DNA of 64,000 nucleotides from assembly GCA_014058105.1 (NCBI GenBank), contig JACGCM010002893.1:248001-312000 (forward strand), given 5' to 3'. This document shows positions 45,592 to 56,407 of this stretch, one piece after another. Source of the DNA: Kingdonia uniflora. Taxonomy: Eukaryota > Streptophyta > Magnoliopsida > Ranunculales > Circaeasteraceae. Below the pieces are notes generated by a model. That model saw only the letters and a program-made list of their open reading frames with translations. It was not told where the DNA came from and did no database searches. Positions within the stretch are counted from its first letter, which is position 1. Every line of letters begins with the position of its first letter. Both the position numbers and the translations under genes were made by a program.

Positions 45592-45835
45592 ACCCTCATA
45601 TTTAATGTGCAGGTATGTTTCCAAAGCAGTCATCATTCAAAATAGAGCCACTCTAAGAACCCCAGGCGTCGCATACATCAATAATTTTCATCATCATTCA
45701 ATACAGATACATCCCTCCATAAAAAACCCATTTTCGATACCGGTCAAATCAACATTAAATACGTCATATCTTTTCAACTTCTAACACCACATAGCCACAT
45801 AATCTTTCTCAACCAAAGCTACTCGTGGCTTCAGT

Positions 45836-45849
45836 TGTGAGGGGGCAAT
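45836..45849 (+). other. Polypurine tract of element G
   Basis: TGTGAGGGGGCAAT next to the LTR start TGGAAGGGCC. Confidence 0.75.
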
Positions 45850-46462
45850 TGGAAGGGCCTACCCTTCGACCTAACCATATTCGGACTACATTCAATTCAA
45901 ATTACTTCTATATCTGACTCACACATTTTACACGTGACATGAATAGTCAACAGTACTACCTAGCCTACGAACTGATGAAGAAGGTAGATCGAGCACAAAA
46001 GAAAAACATGAATAAGTTAAAGACACCTGTCTCTTGCGAACTCAATAATTACTCAGTCAAAACACTACTTACCTCACTATTCGAAGAACATGCTTCAGCA
46101 CAATAATGAGCTGCAGGTAAAGCCTATATAAAGAAAAAGTTCCAGAAGAGACAAAGACCAGAAAAATATATAAGAAATTACCAAGAAAACTTGATTTTTT
46201 ATTCTCAAACACCAAATTTCATATTTACAAGATCAAGTATTTTTAGTTCGAGAGATCACTTGTAATAAAATATCAGTCCCAAGTAATAAAAGTCACTGTT
46301 ACTAAAATCCTCAAATTGAGGTCGTGGTTTTTTACCTATTCAAAGGTTTTCTACGCTAAATCGTATGTGTCATTTCTTGCTTTACATTAGTATTTATCAC
46401 AGGAATATTGGTATAAGAGCTAATTCTAAGCCATCTCAAGCTTGCGAAATTAGGCCATTACA
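45850..46462 (+). repeat. 3' LTR of element G (613 bp)
   Basis: It starts TGGAAGGGCCTACCC and ends TAGGCCATTACA; 'tatataaag' near 46123, 'gaggtcgtggttttttacc' near 46320. Similar to 34517-35127 and 50945-51560. Confidence 0.8.
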
Positions 46463-47050
46463 TCTATCCTCTCTTCTACGATAAAAATGAATCGTGGAAA
46501 TCGTCGAGCAAGAAATAAATCAAATAAAGAACAAAAGAAGGACAAAAGATTTACTCGAAGCAGGGAAGTAAATAATCCTTACGGATAAGAATCACTCCCC
46601 GCGAATAATCCACTATGATCAAATAGGTTACAAACAATCTTTCTAAGCTTCCTTGAAGCTTTAATGGAGTCTCTCAAACCCTAGTTCTCTCTAAAATTAA
46701 ACTCACAAAGATACAATAAGAAACACCCTAAGTATCCCATATATAGTTGGGAGGCTATTACATCAATTTGGACACAAAATATGGATCATGAGGTAAGCTA
46801 ACATCTTCACTCTAACCATTTAAAACTGTGTTTATAAAGTCTATTCGAACAGAGGCCAAAGTCCATTCGAATAGAATAGGTTCTGTGACTTCTATTTGAA
46901 TAGACTTTGAGTCTATTCGAACAAACTACTTTATATTCAAACAGACTCCTAAGTTTATTCGAATAAAGATGCTTCTGCCTCTTCTGTTAGAACAGACCAA
47001 AGTCTATTCGAACGGAACATTAAAAAACTATATTTTCCTTCTGTCTTCGA
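46463..47050 (-). repeat. LTR-like fragment with many TTCGAA-type motifs
   Basis: On the minus strand there are about eight copies of a motif like GTCTATTCGAACAGA (46835-47010), then a TATA-like 'ctatatatgggatac' and 'ctagggtttgagag', the same layout as the LTR of element F. The sequences themselves are not closely alike. No coding part accompanies it, so it could be a solo or truncated LTR. Confidence 0.5.
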
Positions 47051-47395
47051 TCCTCGCTCATCCCACGAGCTCCAATAAACATCTACAAACATAATTTGAG
47101 TTCATGCCTTAATAAGGGATATATTCTTTCCATGTCTAAGATCTGCCAATAGAGCCTAATACACAAATGCCTTACTTGTGTAACCATGTTCGTCTATAAA
47201 AAACTTCTACTTTGACCTGCATATATGGTATCCTTTATTTTATTAAATGCGTATTCTTGCTTACTGTTAAAAAGATATTTTGAAAGTATCTCTTCAATGG
47301 GGGTCAGTATGTCTAACTTATCTTGTAATAGGCTAAATATGTTATTATCCACATTCTCGTTTTCTAACTTTAGCAAGTCATAATCTGTAACATTT
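47051..47395. other. Unassigned stretch
   Basis: A 78-codon minus-strand frame at 47194-47430 is not recognised and overlaps the repeat unit; I do not call it a gene. Confidence 0.35.
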
Positions 47396-47715
47396 ACATT
47401 TGCCTGGTAGAGTCCTTTGATTGAAAACAAGTGTTACCTTATTTTAATCGCAAGGGATTTAATAGAGTTAACCAAACTAAGTGTATTCTTGATTTAACTG
47501 ATATGATGTCGCAGACATATTGAGAGAGATGAAAGCTAGTTTTACCTTTGCTTTATCTTATGTCTGGTAGAGTCCTTTGAGTGAAAACAAGTGCTACCTT
47601 GTTTAAATTACAGGGAATTTAGTAGAGTCAACCAAACCAAGTGTATTCTTGATTTAACATATATGATTTCAATTAAAAGCTAATATTATCAATGCTTTAA
47701 TTTATGTATTGTCAA
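47396..47715. repeat. Tandem repeat, 2 copies of 160 bp, element H
   Basis: 'ctggtagagtcctttgaKtg' begins at 47404 and 47564, and the units share 'accaaacYaagtgtattcttgatttaac'. It lies just past the pol stop, the same location as the repeats in A and B. Confidence 0.8.
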
Positions 47716-47848
47716 CGAAGTAGAGAGATGTATGGGGGAAAAACTCTTAAGTTTTATTAAATTCCAAAAAGGAATGTACATTAGATGGAGATGGAAATCC
47801 TACTTCTGGAATAAAAATGGGAGAAACTGAAATGGAGTAGTGAGGGAC

Positions 47849-48415
47849 CTAACGATAGTATCGTTTCAGTCACCTAGTGTTCTAAGGACTTGAAATGTGA
47901 ACTCCCTCTTCTGTCATGAGGTAGTATGATCCCAGGCCTGAGAGACCTGTGATAAGGAATGGACCCTCCCAATTGTCTGTTAGTTTCCCAGTATGAGGCT
48001 CTTTACGGTGTTGAGGTATTTCTCTGAGGACGAGATCATTAATTTGGAAGGTACAGCTTCTGACTCATTTGTTGTAAGAACTGGCCAGCATATGGTGATA
48101 TCGATCTAGGTTAACGACGGTGCGCTCCCTGGTTTCATCGATCCAATTGAGGCTGTAATCCAACTCGAACTCATTTTCCTCGTCAGTTAGCTCGTGATCT
48201 ATGACTGAATGATGGTATTCAGAAGGAATGATGTCCTCGGTGCTATAGGCAAGGAGAAATAGAGTGCAGCCTGTCGACTGTCGTTGAGTAATACGATATG
48301 CCCATAAGATATGAGGAAGTTCTCAAACCCAATTCCCTTTTTTCTGCGAGTGTAGCCTTTTCTTGAGTCCATCCACGATGGTTTTGTTGCTGATTTCGGC
48401 CTGGCCATTTCCTTT
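47849..48415 (-). pseudogene. Integrase C-terminal part, element H
   Basis: K-G-N-G-Q-A-E-I (third catalytic residue, Glu), T-I-V-D-G-L-K-K-R-L, G-N-W-V, L-P-H-I-L-W-A-Y-R-I, and the tail N-W-E-G-P-F-L-I-T-G-L-S ... W-N-T-R-R-L-K-R-Y-Y-R before TAG. Frameshifts lie near 48330 and 48060. It is joined to the first codons of RT. Confidence 0.8.
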
Positions 48416-49366
48416 GAAAGACCACACAAAAATATCTTGATTTAGTCGTAAGAACTGAATGAGAGCATCTTTTTCGTGTTAAACCAACTTAGTACCGATA
48501 AAAGTACCTCTGCTAGGTCTATCAATGTTGATGTATTCGGTGGGCTCCTCCATGGAAGGCTAATCATTGGGGTGATCAACTTGCTGGAATTATTATACAG
48601 CATACCTATCAGAGGTATCTAGAATTGCAGAGACGGTACTTTTGCAAGTTCGAGAAAGATTTTGACTACCCTTGATCTTATAGATACCATAATTGTGTTT
48701 GAAACGGAGTGCATGATGATAGGTGGAAGCGATCGCTTCCATGTTATAAATCTAGCAACGACCCATAATCCTGAGATAACAAGATTTGGCATTGATCACA
48801 TAAAAGATGACGTCGATTGCGGTTGGTCCTGGAGTAATAGGTAAGATAATCTTCCCTAATCGCTCTTCTTTAGAACTATTAAACCCACTGGTATCGGTGT
48901 CACTTTAAATAACTTGATCAGCTAAGCCCATTTGGTCGATAGTACTCTGAAAGATAATCTCAATACCACTGCCAGTATCGATCATCATCCTGTGCATGAC
49001 AAACTTCTTCATCTTGAGCATTATAACTAATGTATCATGGTATGGGAATTTAACATGGCTAGTATCGCAATCTTTGAATGATATCCCGAGCTGGCGATTG
49101 CTCGACTCAGGTAAAAGCTTGGCTTCTTTGTCTTGAGGTATGAGATCGCAGCATTTTGAGAGTCTCCTACGCTTGAATCTGTTAGAGTTGGTGATCTGAT
49201 TGATCTCGATCATGTTACTGTGGCTCATATGGCAGAGATGCTTCTCCTCAGCTTGATCTTTGACCTGGACAACTTCAAGCTGCTTTTTATAGCTGTCATC
49301 CTTGTATGATTCCAGGTCAACAATATATTTGAGCATCCATCCTTCCTTGAAAATGTACTCGAACAA
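48416..49366 (-). pseudogene. Protease and RT start, element H
   Basis: The open part 48905-49366 has F-K-D-C-D-T-S-H-V-K-F-P-Y-H-D-T and M-M-I-D-T-G-S-G-I-E with D-T-G intact. After a stop the frame continues T-A-I-D-V-I-F-Y-V-I-N-A-K-S, Y-G-I-Y-K-I-K-G-S, and D-I-F-V-W-S-F, the usual first residues before RT, where the deletion starts. Confidence 0.8.
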
Positions 49367-49369
49367 CCT

Positions 49370-50867
49370 CTACAAAGTATAGTAATTATCAGTAGAATGA
49401 TGGTTTACCTTACGATGCATGCAATATGGTCTGCTCTCGATTGGTTCCAATGGTTGGGAGAGACAGTAGAGCTTATCATTTGTGAGGATTGGAAAAATTG
49501 TAGAGATTTGAACATTCATCTTTAAGAGGACTGGCTTGACTTGTGATCCACCTTTCCGAGGGTTGTCGGTGTTTTCCTTGGTACGCTTTTGGTCCCCCTG
49601 GTCCCCCTTTGGTTTAGTGTTTTGATATGTAGATGGACCCTTCGTGGAAAGAACAAATTTAGTAGATTTATACCTTTCAGACATCATCCCTTTCAGTTCA
49701 ACGTAACTATTAACCTTGGTGATCATATCCTCTAAGGTCGCATGTTTGTTAAGGAAGAGGTACTCTTTGGCTTTGCAGTCGAGCTGGAGCGCGACGGTGA
49801 AAGCAGTAACAGCTATTTCATGATCGAGATTGTCCACTTTACGCGCGAGGTCTAAAAATTTCTTTGCAAATGCCTTAAACTTTTCTCCGTGCGACTGTTT
49901 GAGACTGATAAGACAACATAAATTTTCTTCTTTATCTCTGGTTTGAGCATACATCTTGATGAATTGTTTATGCAGCTAGTCGAATGTGTATATGGAGTCT
50001 TCAGGCAGAGAGTGGAACCATCGTAGTGGTTCCTCCTGTAGACTTGTGGCAAATAGACGGTAGAGAATGTGGTTGAGATTGGAGTACAACCCCAATGAAT
50101 CATGGTATTGTTGAATGTGCTCCTTTGGATCGGTACCCTTGTATTTGCGAATTTTTGGAGTATGAAAACCTTTTGGAATATCCATATCAAATAGTTCTTT
50201 GCAATTGGACTTCCTTGTAACTTGGTAAGGTCATCGGTAGTGCCCAGAACTTGTGCTTCGATCAACTCCTTAATAAGCTGGTCCATATGCTCTTGTGTAA
50301 CATAGTGACGGGTCGGTTAAGGGGTTTGACGAGGAGGTTACGGATTATGAGTACCGGTACCTTCACTCAAACAATCTCATGCTGGAACTCGAGGTTGAGG
50401 TTTCTGTTCTTCTTCTTAACGTATGGAACACCGGTGACCTCGCCGATCTCAGACTAAACCTTACCCCCCAAATGAATGGAAGGCTGAGGTTCATTCTGAA
50501 TATTTCTGGAAATAGCCTTGCTGGTGGCTCCTTGAGGTCTCAATCTTTCCTGTGCAGAAACTTAAGAGGCTTCTTGCACCTGATTGCGATCTCGTATTGG
50601 AGGAGCCTGCTAAGTGTTCTGCAGAGTTTGTAAGGTAGTCTGCATTATTGTTATTTGATCTTCATGTCGTTTAAGTGATGTCAAATGAGCTTGTCGTTCA
50701 GCGTTGAGCTCTTTCTCACGGAGCTCTCTGTCGAGAGTTAATTGTTGCTCGAGCTCGTTGGGTTTCTCTATTTCAGTGTTGAGATTCGCCCGTAGCTCTG
50801 TAAGTTGTTCTGGCTCAACTAAGAGATCGAGTTGAATTTTGGTTGCTGGTCGTCTGGATGTGACCAT
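49370..50867 (-). pseudogene. gag of element H
   Basis: It starts M-V-T-S-R-R-P at 50867, 78 bp after the LTR. An N-terminal coiled coil follows (E-Q-L-T-E-L-R ... L-R-E-K-E-L-N), then D-I-P-K-G-F-H-T-P-K, H-I-Q-Q-Y-H-D-S-L-G-L-Y-S, L-R-W-F-H-S-L-P, and 194 open codons (49954-49370) ending with the knuckle remnant Y-C-M-H-R-K-V-N-H-H. Frames shift between 50610 and 50190. Confidence 0.8.
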
Positions 50868-50924
50868 TATTGAAATTTGTAGTAAAGTGACTGAATACCT
50901 TAGGATATCGTGGAAAAGATTTCT

Positions 50925-50944
50925 TTCTCACAGACGGTGCCAAA
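50925..50944 (-). other. Primer-binding leader of element H
   Basis: TTTGGCACCGTCTGTGAGAA follows the LTR end directly on the minus strand. This is the well-preserved form of the leader found after 5' LTRs of many plant Ty3/gypsy elements. Confidence 0.75.
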
Positions 50945-51560
50945 TATAATGGCCTAATTCTGTGAGCTCGAAGTAGTCTGGAATTAGTTCTTACACCAAT
51001 GTACCTGTGATAAAATCTAATCAAAAATAAGAAATGACACAGGTGTTTAGCCTGGAAAACCTATGAATAGGTTAAAAACCATGACCTCGGGTTAAAGATT
51101 TTTATAATAGTGACGTTTATTGTTTGAGGCTGATATCTTATTACAAGTGATCTCTAGACTTAGAAATGTTTGACCTTGTGAATAAGAAGTTTGAAGTTTT
51201 GAGAATCTTGAAAATATAGTTTTCCTAGTAATTTCTCCTGCAATTTTTTGGTTATCGTCTTTTCTGGAACTTTTTCTTTATATAGGCCTTTTCTGCAGTT
51301 TTTCGTCGTATTGGGGCACGTTCTCTGAATAATGTGGCTAGTGGCGGTTGACTGAATAACTGGTGAGTTCGAGAGAAGCATGTGGCTTTAACTTGTTCAA
51401 GTTTTTTAGTTTGAGCTTGACCCACGTTATTTATCAGTTCGTGGAGTATGTGGCAATGTTGACTGGAGGAGTTATGTGGAGAATACGTGATTTTGACATG
51501 GAGGTAGTTCGAACTGGAGACAGCTCAATTTTAGGTAAGATCGAGGGATAGGCCCCTACA
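50945..51560 (-). repeat. 5' LTR of element H (616 bp)
   Basis: Minus strand: TGTAGGGGCCTATCCC ... GGCCATTATA. A 5' LTR because the primer leader and gag start lie on its inner side. Flanking base run beyond it: ATTGT. Confidence 0.85.
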
Positions 51561-53680
51561 ATTGTTATCTGAGGGAACCGCAAAATCTGGTCTTTCTATT
51601 AATGAACTGATTGTGCTCATTGGTATAATAACACCTGATTGATTGATTAAACTTTAATTGCCTTGTAGCGGCCGGTATTCTTCTATTTGTACAATATGCA
51701 GTTATGAAGAACTATGAGCGACTTTTTGTTTTTTTATTCTGTATGTCAATAACTATGTATAAACCATGACAAAACATTAAGTATTATCCAGTATGCTAAA
51801 TAATGCATAGTACAGTTTTAACAACTACAAATGTAAATAATCTTCCGATTGTACACCTGAATCATCGATTTTATGGTTATTGATGTCCACCGATTGACAA
51901 TTCCCAAGGTGTATGCCATGCGGTTTAGCAATACGTTTTTTGGATATTTGTTTTCTAAGTGATGGTTTGAAAGCTGCATAAAAATAATAGCAAATATAGA
52001 TTATAATTAAATATTAGTCCAACATAATCCTAACTATGAACTATTTATAAAACAAATAAATTTAGAATGGTTGCATATTCATTGCATATATTTTTATGCC
52101 TCACCTGGAAGTTCAATATTATGTTGATTTACGTTTAGTGATTGAGCCTTTATAATTTAAGTACTACGTGAATCAACATATTGCTTATAGAATTGCAGAT
52201 CTTTAATTGAACTATGACATACTTTACAGAGCAAAATAAATAAATAAAAATAGTTAGCATTTGACAATATTATGAAATATAGCGAATTATGAGCCACATA
52301 TTCAAATTAGATATAGATCTAGAAATGTTGAATATAAATAATTTATTCGGATTACCTGATGCAGATTCAGGCAAAGGTTTGATAAGCAAGCCGGTTAGTG
52401 TTGTAGACACGTTATGGCCCCGTATGGATACCAACAATTGGCATATCTACTGTAGATGGATTGGTATTATTTGCTTGTCCTTCAACATTTTGAATAATTG
52501 CATTGGAAACATTTTTACATTTGTTGGCGTGATAACTAAGTCTTTTTTTTTTTCATTTATTGCAATTCTTGCTCTTTCTAATTCTTCAGGAGACACGACT
52601 TTTTTTTTTCGTATGCCTTGGACCATTCATTACTTCTAATCTAATTCCAGTGGATGCATCATATTGAGAGGCTGCATATACATACAGTTTATAATATGAT
52701 TTCAAAATTACATATGAAATATGCAAGGGCCATGGAACATTCAATCAAAAAAGATACATGATGTATTCAAATCCATTATACTATTTAGATTGATGCAAAG
52801 AGTAGAGGAACGATCTAAGGATACACCAGACACAACAGACATTGGCTTAGAGGCTATGATTGAACTTGAAAAATTAAAATTGATGTAGGCATTATGTCTG
52901 TTCACATTGAAGGGTAATAAATTATTTTTTCTAGTTCTCCAGTGATTTTTTTCTTATACTTTGCTCATGGTTGCTATTTGGATTAGAATCGATGAATACG
53001 GCCTATCACAAAAACAATTAGTTTAATCAGAAAAGGCATATTGAGTGATGTAATATGATTTGACGTTGAGTACAAAATGCAGATCTAATTAACATATAAC
53101 AAAGTGTAGCCTTTTGGTATTACTTTGGAGTTAATTGAAAACAGGTAGTTATAATCAAACACATATTTATTTAAGAAATAAATAAAATCCAAGGATAATA
53201 ATAAAATTATATCAAGATTGATGTATGCTTAAATATCAAAGAATAATTATTTATAAAATTCAACAGTAAAGTGTATAATACTATACTTTTTAAAGATTGG
53301 CTGTCATATCTTTACACCATGTAATTCACCTTCTGAAAATAATAAATTTTGATGGAGATTTAGATGATTGAACTGCGAATTAATAGAAGTAACTTCGAGT
53401 TACATGAACTGCGAATTAATAAAACTTTGAGTTAAAGGTTGGGGTTTGCAATAACTATATATAGAACTAAATATTCTTGATGAGTACTGTATTATTAGTT
53501 ACTATATTATAGGACCTTAGTTAACAAAGTATCTTTCTCTTACTACAATTTGCATAAAGGAATATATTAGAAACTGCCTGTTATGGAATATTATATAATT
53601 AAATAAATAGGTGTTTTTATAATTACATTTCGTATATTTTTTAGAATTATTTTAACTACATTGTTTTTTTTAATTTTTTA
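51561..53680. other. AT-rich region with exon-like minus-strand pieces
   Basis: Two minus-strand stretches look coding: one near 51960-51850 (K-K-R-I-A-K-P-H-G-I-H-L-G-N) and one near 52660-52480 (D-A-S-T-G-I-R-L-E-V-M-N-G-P, then S-P-E-E-L-E-R-A-R-I-A-I-N). They may be exons of a decayed gene or of a DNA transposon. I do not recognise the protein. Confidence 0.3.
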
Positions 53681-53689
53681 ACATTGAAG

Positions 53690-53965
53690 ATATCTGATGG
53701 GGAAGGAGTTGGCGTGGTTTGGTGAAGTGGCTAAGCTGATGTGGCATGGTGACTTGACGACGGCCTATTTACATGTTATCTAAATTCACACGTAACTCGC
53801 GTGAGGGTAGATTAGGTACTTCATGGCAAAAGTGGATTTTAACTGGAGTTAACCTGTGGTCAGAGGCCAGTTGGGGACCAGAAGTGCATATTTGAACAAC
53901 TTGGGGTCTAAAGGAAAATATCTAAAATGTAGGTGAGACCAAACTCAAAAAATCCCTTGTATAAA
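53690..53965. mobile_element. Possible DNA-transposon end
   Basis: 'cagttggggaccagaagtgcatatttg' and 'gaccaaactcaaaaaatccc' resemble phrases common at ends of plant Mutator/CACTA-type elements. I found no partner end, so this is weak. Confidence 0.2.
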
Positions 53966-54188
53966 ATTTGACTATTGAGTGAAACACATCATTGTAGGTG
54001 CAAACTTTTAAATAAAAATTGCATATTTTAAGGTTAGTATGGGAGTACACCACGTAAAGGCCAAAATAGACATACATTAGTATGCCATTGTTCAATCGTA
54101 AATTGGTGTTATAAATTGAAACTGATTTGATAAATATTAAGACACCATGTCTCATAGCACAATTTGCAAAGTAAATATAGTGGTAATT

Positions 54189-54649
54189 TTAATTACCAAA
54201 CAACGTTGTAATCTTAGTTGGAAGCCCATAGTTGCATGATGGATAATAATTCGCAGCACGGAACCAGTGGAAGAGACATCTTATATGAAAATAATGTCCA
54301 CACGACATAAAAATGTGCATATCACCATCGCCATAATCGGATGAACAAAGTAGACATGGTGGAAAACTCATCCCAATTTCGAGTTCCAGCTTTCGAACTG
54401 CAACAGATGTTGGTGGTAAGACTGAGGTTGATCATTGTGTTGACCGAGTTCATCATAGAATTGTTTTATTTCTAAACTCAAATGAATAAACAATGTTTTC
54501 TTTTTCTCTTGAATTGCCTGCAAACCAACATCTTTAATAAAATTAAAAAACCATATACCATTGTCATCCCAGAAAGTGTCTATTGTTCGGACATGTGAAT
54601 CACTACAACCATGTACTTTTAAGTAGTTTATAAATTGCCTGATAACCAC
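54189..54649 (-). pseudogene. RING-finger-like fragment
   Basis: The frame 54371-54189 reads P-C-L-L-C, then S-C-G-H-Y-F-H-I-R-C-L-F-H-W-F, then Y-P-S-C. This is the C-x2-C ... C-x-H-x2-H-x2-C ... [C]-x2-C layout of RING-H2 fingers, but the seventh ligand is Tyr instead of Cys. An upstream 93-codon frame (54649-54368) overlaps by four bases in another frame, so the gene is frameshifted around 54400. RING proteins are usually ubiquitin ligases; this copy looks inactive. Confidence 0.5.
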
Positions 54650-55540
54650 ATTCTGTGAATAGATGTAAAGACCTAATCTTGATAATCTTGTTTTCTATGT
54701 TTTCTTCGGTTGTCATTATCTCTGTCTTCGTTCATCTATCAACAACGCGGCATATTGTGATAAGAGATAATCAAATTACCGCTCTTGCATTGGTTGTAAT
54801 GAGAGATAGGTCATCCGAAGTTGTAAAAGTTGTTTCCCAAACTTTAACAATATCCCTTAGATTTACAATAGGAACCACTATAAATGCACATATTAAGATG
54901 TGTAATAATATGTATAAATAAGTTATAATCTTGTAATGAATGAAAAAATAATTGAAATAATAAACTGCATACTAATGAAAAATTTCTAAAATCATAGACC
55001 CACAGCAGGGATATTAAGATGTATGTATTGTTCCTTTATTATAATTATTATATTCTATGTGTTACTCATAAGATGATTTTCATGCTAATAAAAATAATAT
55101 TGCTATATTGATTTAAGATATAGACTATTCTAGGTGAGGTTCAAAATAAATGCATAAGGCTATAATATTAACAATTTAATATAGTACAATCACATAACAT
55201 GAATAGGTTTTAACAAAATTGATGCGTACCTAGGTGAAGAAATTTCGAGTAGCTTTATAGTGGATCTAAATCATGAAGATGATATAACAATTTTTTTTAA
55301 GAAGAGATAACGAGTTGTTCTCTTGGAGATAGGGCAGAAATATTTTATACGCTACTTAAGAGTTATAATAAAAATAAAATCTATGTATAGGAGTTAACTA
55401 CCATTATAATTGTATTTGAAGTAGAATTGTAGTAGAATGGAAACCCTCAGAATTTAATAAATAACTAATTACTATTTTTACTAAAATTGTAATATTGTAC
55501 TACTACCAATAACCCCGTTTATCCAACTTCATTCACTACT
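54650..55540. other. AT-rich spacer, no gene seen
   Basis: Only short frames, no recognisable motif. Confidence 0.4.
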
Positions 55541-55546
55541 ACCACT

Positions 55547-55850
55547 ACCAATAACTTCGTTAAAACAGCCCAATCCCCTTCAGTCTCCTCTGTCTATCTC
55601 TATCAAATAGAGCTACTACAGAAGTTCCAGAAGAAAATCACTGCCAGTCGACCTGCGCGACAACACAGTCAAATAGAAAAGTTACAGAGGAGTGTGGCAG
55701 AGACAATGGGGGAAATGGGTTGCAGAGATTAAACTCCCTCAAAATAGAGCAAGGTTTTGGTTAGGGACTTGTGATACTGTAGAGGCTACAACTCATGCTT
55801 ATGACCGCACAACGTATAATCTATAGGGAAAGTTATAAATCTTGTTGTAA
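55547..55850 (+). pseudogene. AP2/ERF transcription-factor pseudogene (DREB/ERF-type domain)
   Basis: From 55680: [17 protein letters not shown], then [26 protein letters not shown]. This is the full strand and helix core of the AP2 DNA-binding domain (usual [16 protein letters not shown]). The wording with L-P-x-N-R is typical of the DREB A-6/RAP2.4 group. A stop replaces Arg in the usual K-L-R-G. A one-base shift near 55680 separates it from an upstream frame with S-P-S-V-S-S-V-Y. It is a dead copy of a host gene. Confidence 0.75.
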
Positions 55851-55984
55851 GCCTAAATTACAAAAATTGAATGGTAATATGAACCAATAGATAAAAAATT
55901 GAATGACATTGGGTCCAAATGCTAAAAATTATTATAGCACAAATAAAAATGAGAACACTTGAACACATTCATAATGAAGATATC

Positions 55985-56407
55985 TGACTATTTGCAAGCC
56001 TTTTAGCAATCCATTCACGAGGAGGAATCCACTCAGGCTCATCTTTTCATCATCATCAACATCTTCATGATGAACACCTTTGTTAGTGTTGTAATTAACC
56101 TTACCATAACTTGACTCATCATTAGCATCAGCATCATCATCAACATCAACATCATGATCAAGCCAAGAGATTTGAGAAGACCCCTTGTTTGATTTTTGGG
56201 ATTATATGCTAAACCCCCAGGATTATATGCCAAACCCCCTTCCTCAACACCATCACCATCACATAGTACCAAACCCCTTTCCTCAACACCATCACCATCA
56301 CATAGTAAGTCGAGGCTCTCCATCCAGCCCTCGGTGTCTAAATCATTGCAGTTAGTGATCGAATCTGAAGTTTGAGAGGATGGGGACTGAGGGACTAATC
56401 TGAACAT
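55985..56407 (-). pseudogene. Acidic, repeat-containing ORF of unknown origin
   Basis: A frame from 56407 has S-L-D-L-L-C-D-G-D-G-V-E-E, whose last part repeats after 13 residues, then L-A-Y-N-P-G-G repeated after 7. A D-rich stretch follows in another frame (D-V-D-V-D-D-D-A-D-A-N), and E-P-E-W-I-P-P-R-E-W-I-A near 56040 in a third. The three frames together look like one acidic host or transposon protein with at least two frameshifts. Not recognised. Confidence 0.4.
56200..56320. repeat. Coding-type minisatellites (21-bp and 39-bp units)
   Basis: 'ggattatatgcYaaaccccc' occurs twice with a 21-bp period (56200, 56221), and 'cctcaacaccatcaccatca' twice with a 39-bp period (56242, 56281). Both periods are multiples of three. 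Confidence 0.8.

Larger units (their letters stand above)
39154..46462 (+). mobile_element. Element G: 3' part of a Ty3/gypsy (Tat/Retand-like) element
   Basis: It retains the antisense gene (39180-45512, minus), polypurine tract and 3' LTR. Gag-pol is absent, replaced on the left by element F. The antisense region is the fullest in the window: TATA box, ORF1, spacer, ORF2 and main gene are all present in order. Confidence 0.8.
47396..51560 (-). mobile_element. Element H: Ty3/gypsy with a large in-pol deletion, minus strand
   Basis: From the right: 5' LTR (50945-51560), primer leader, gag (50867-about 49380), protease (49366-about 48560), then a jump from the first residues of RT straight to the integrase core, the integrase end (to 47849), and tandem repeats (47396-47715). 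The antisense gene and 3' LTR are missing. Confidence 0.85.

Noticed and set aside
47194..47430. 78-codon minus frame as a gene
   Set aside because: It overlaps the tandem repeat of element H and has no recognisable motif.
52289..52639. 116-codon plus-strand frame
   Set aside because: Runs of T and Phe-rich composition suggest a shadow; the minus strand looks more coding there.
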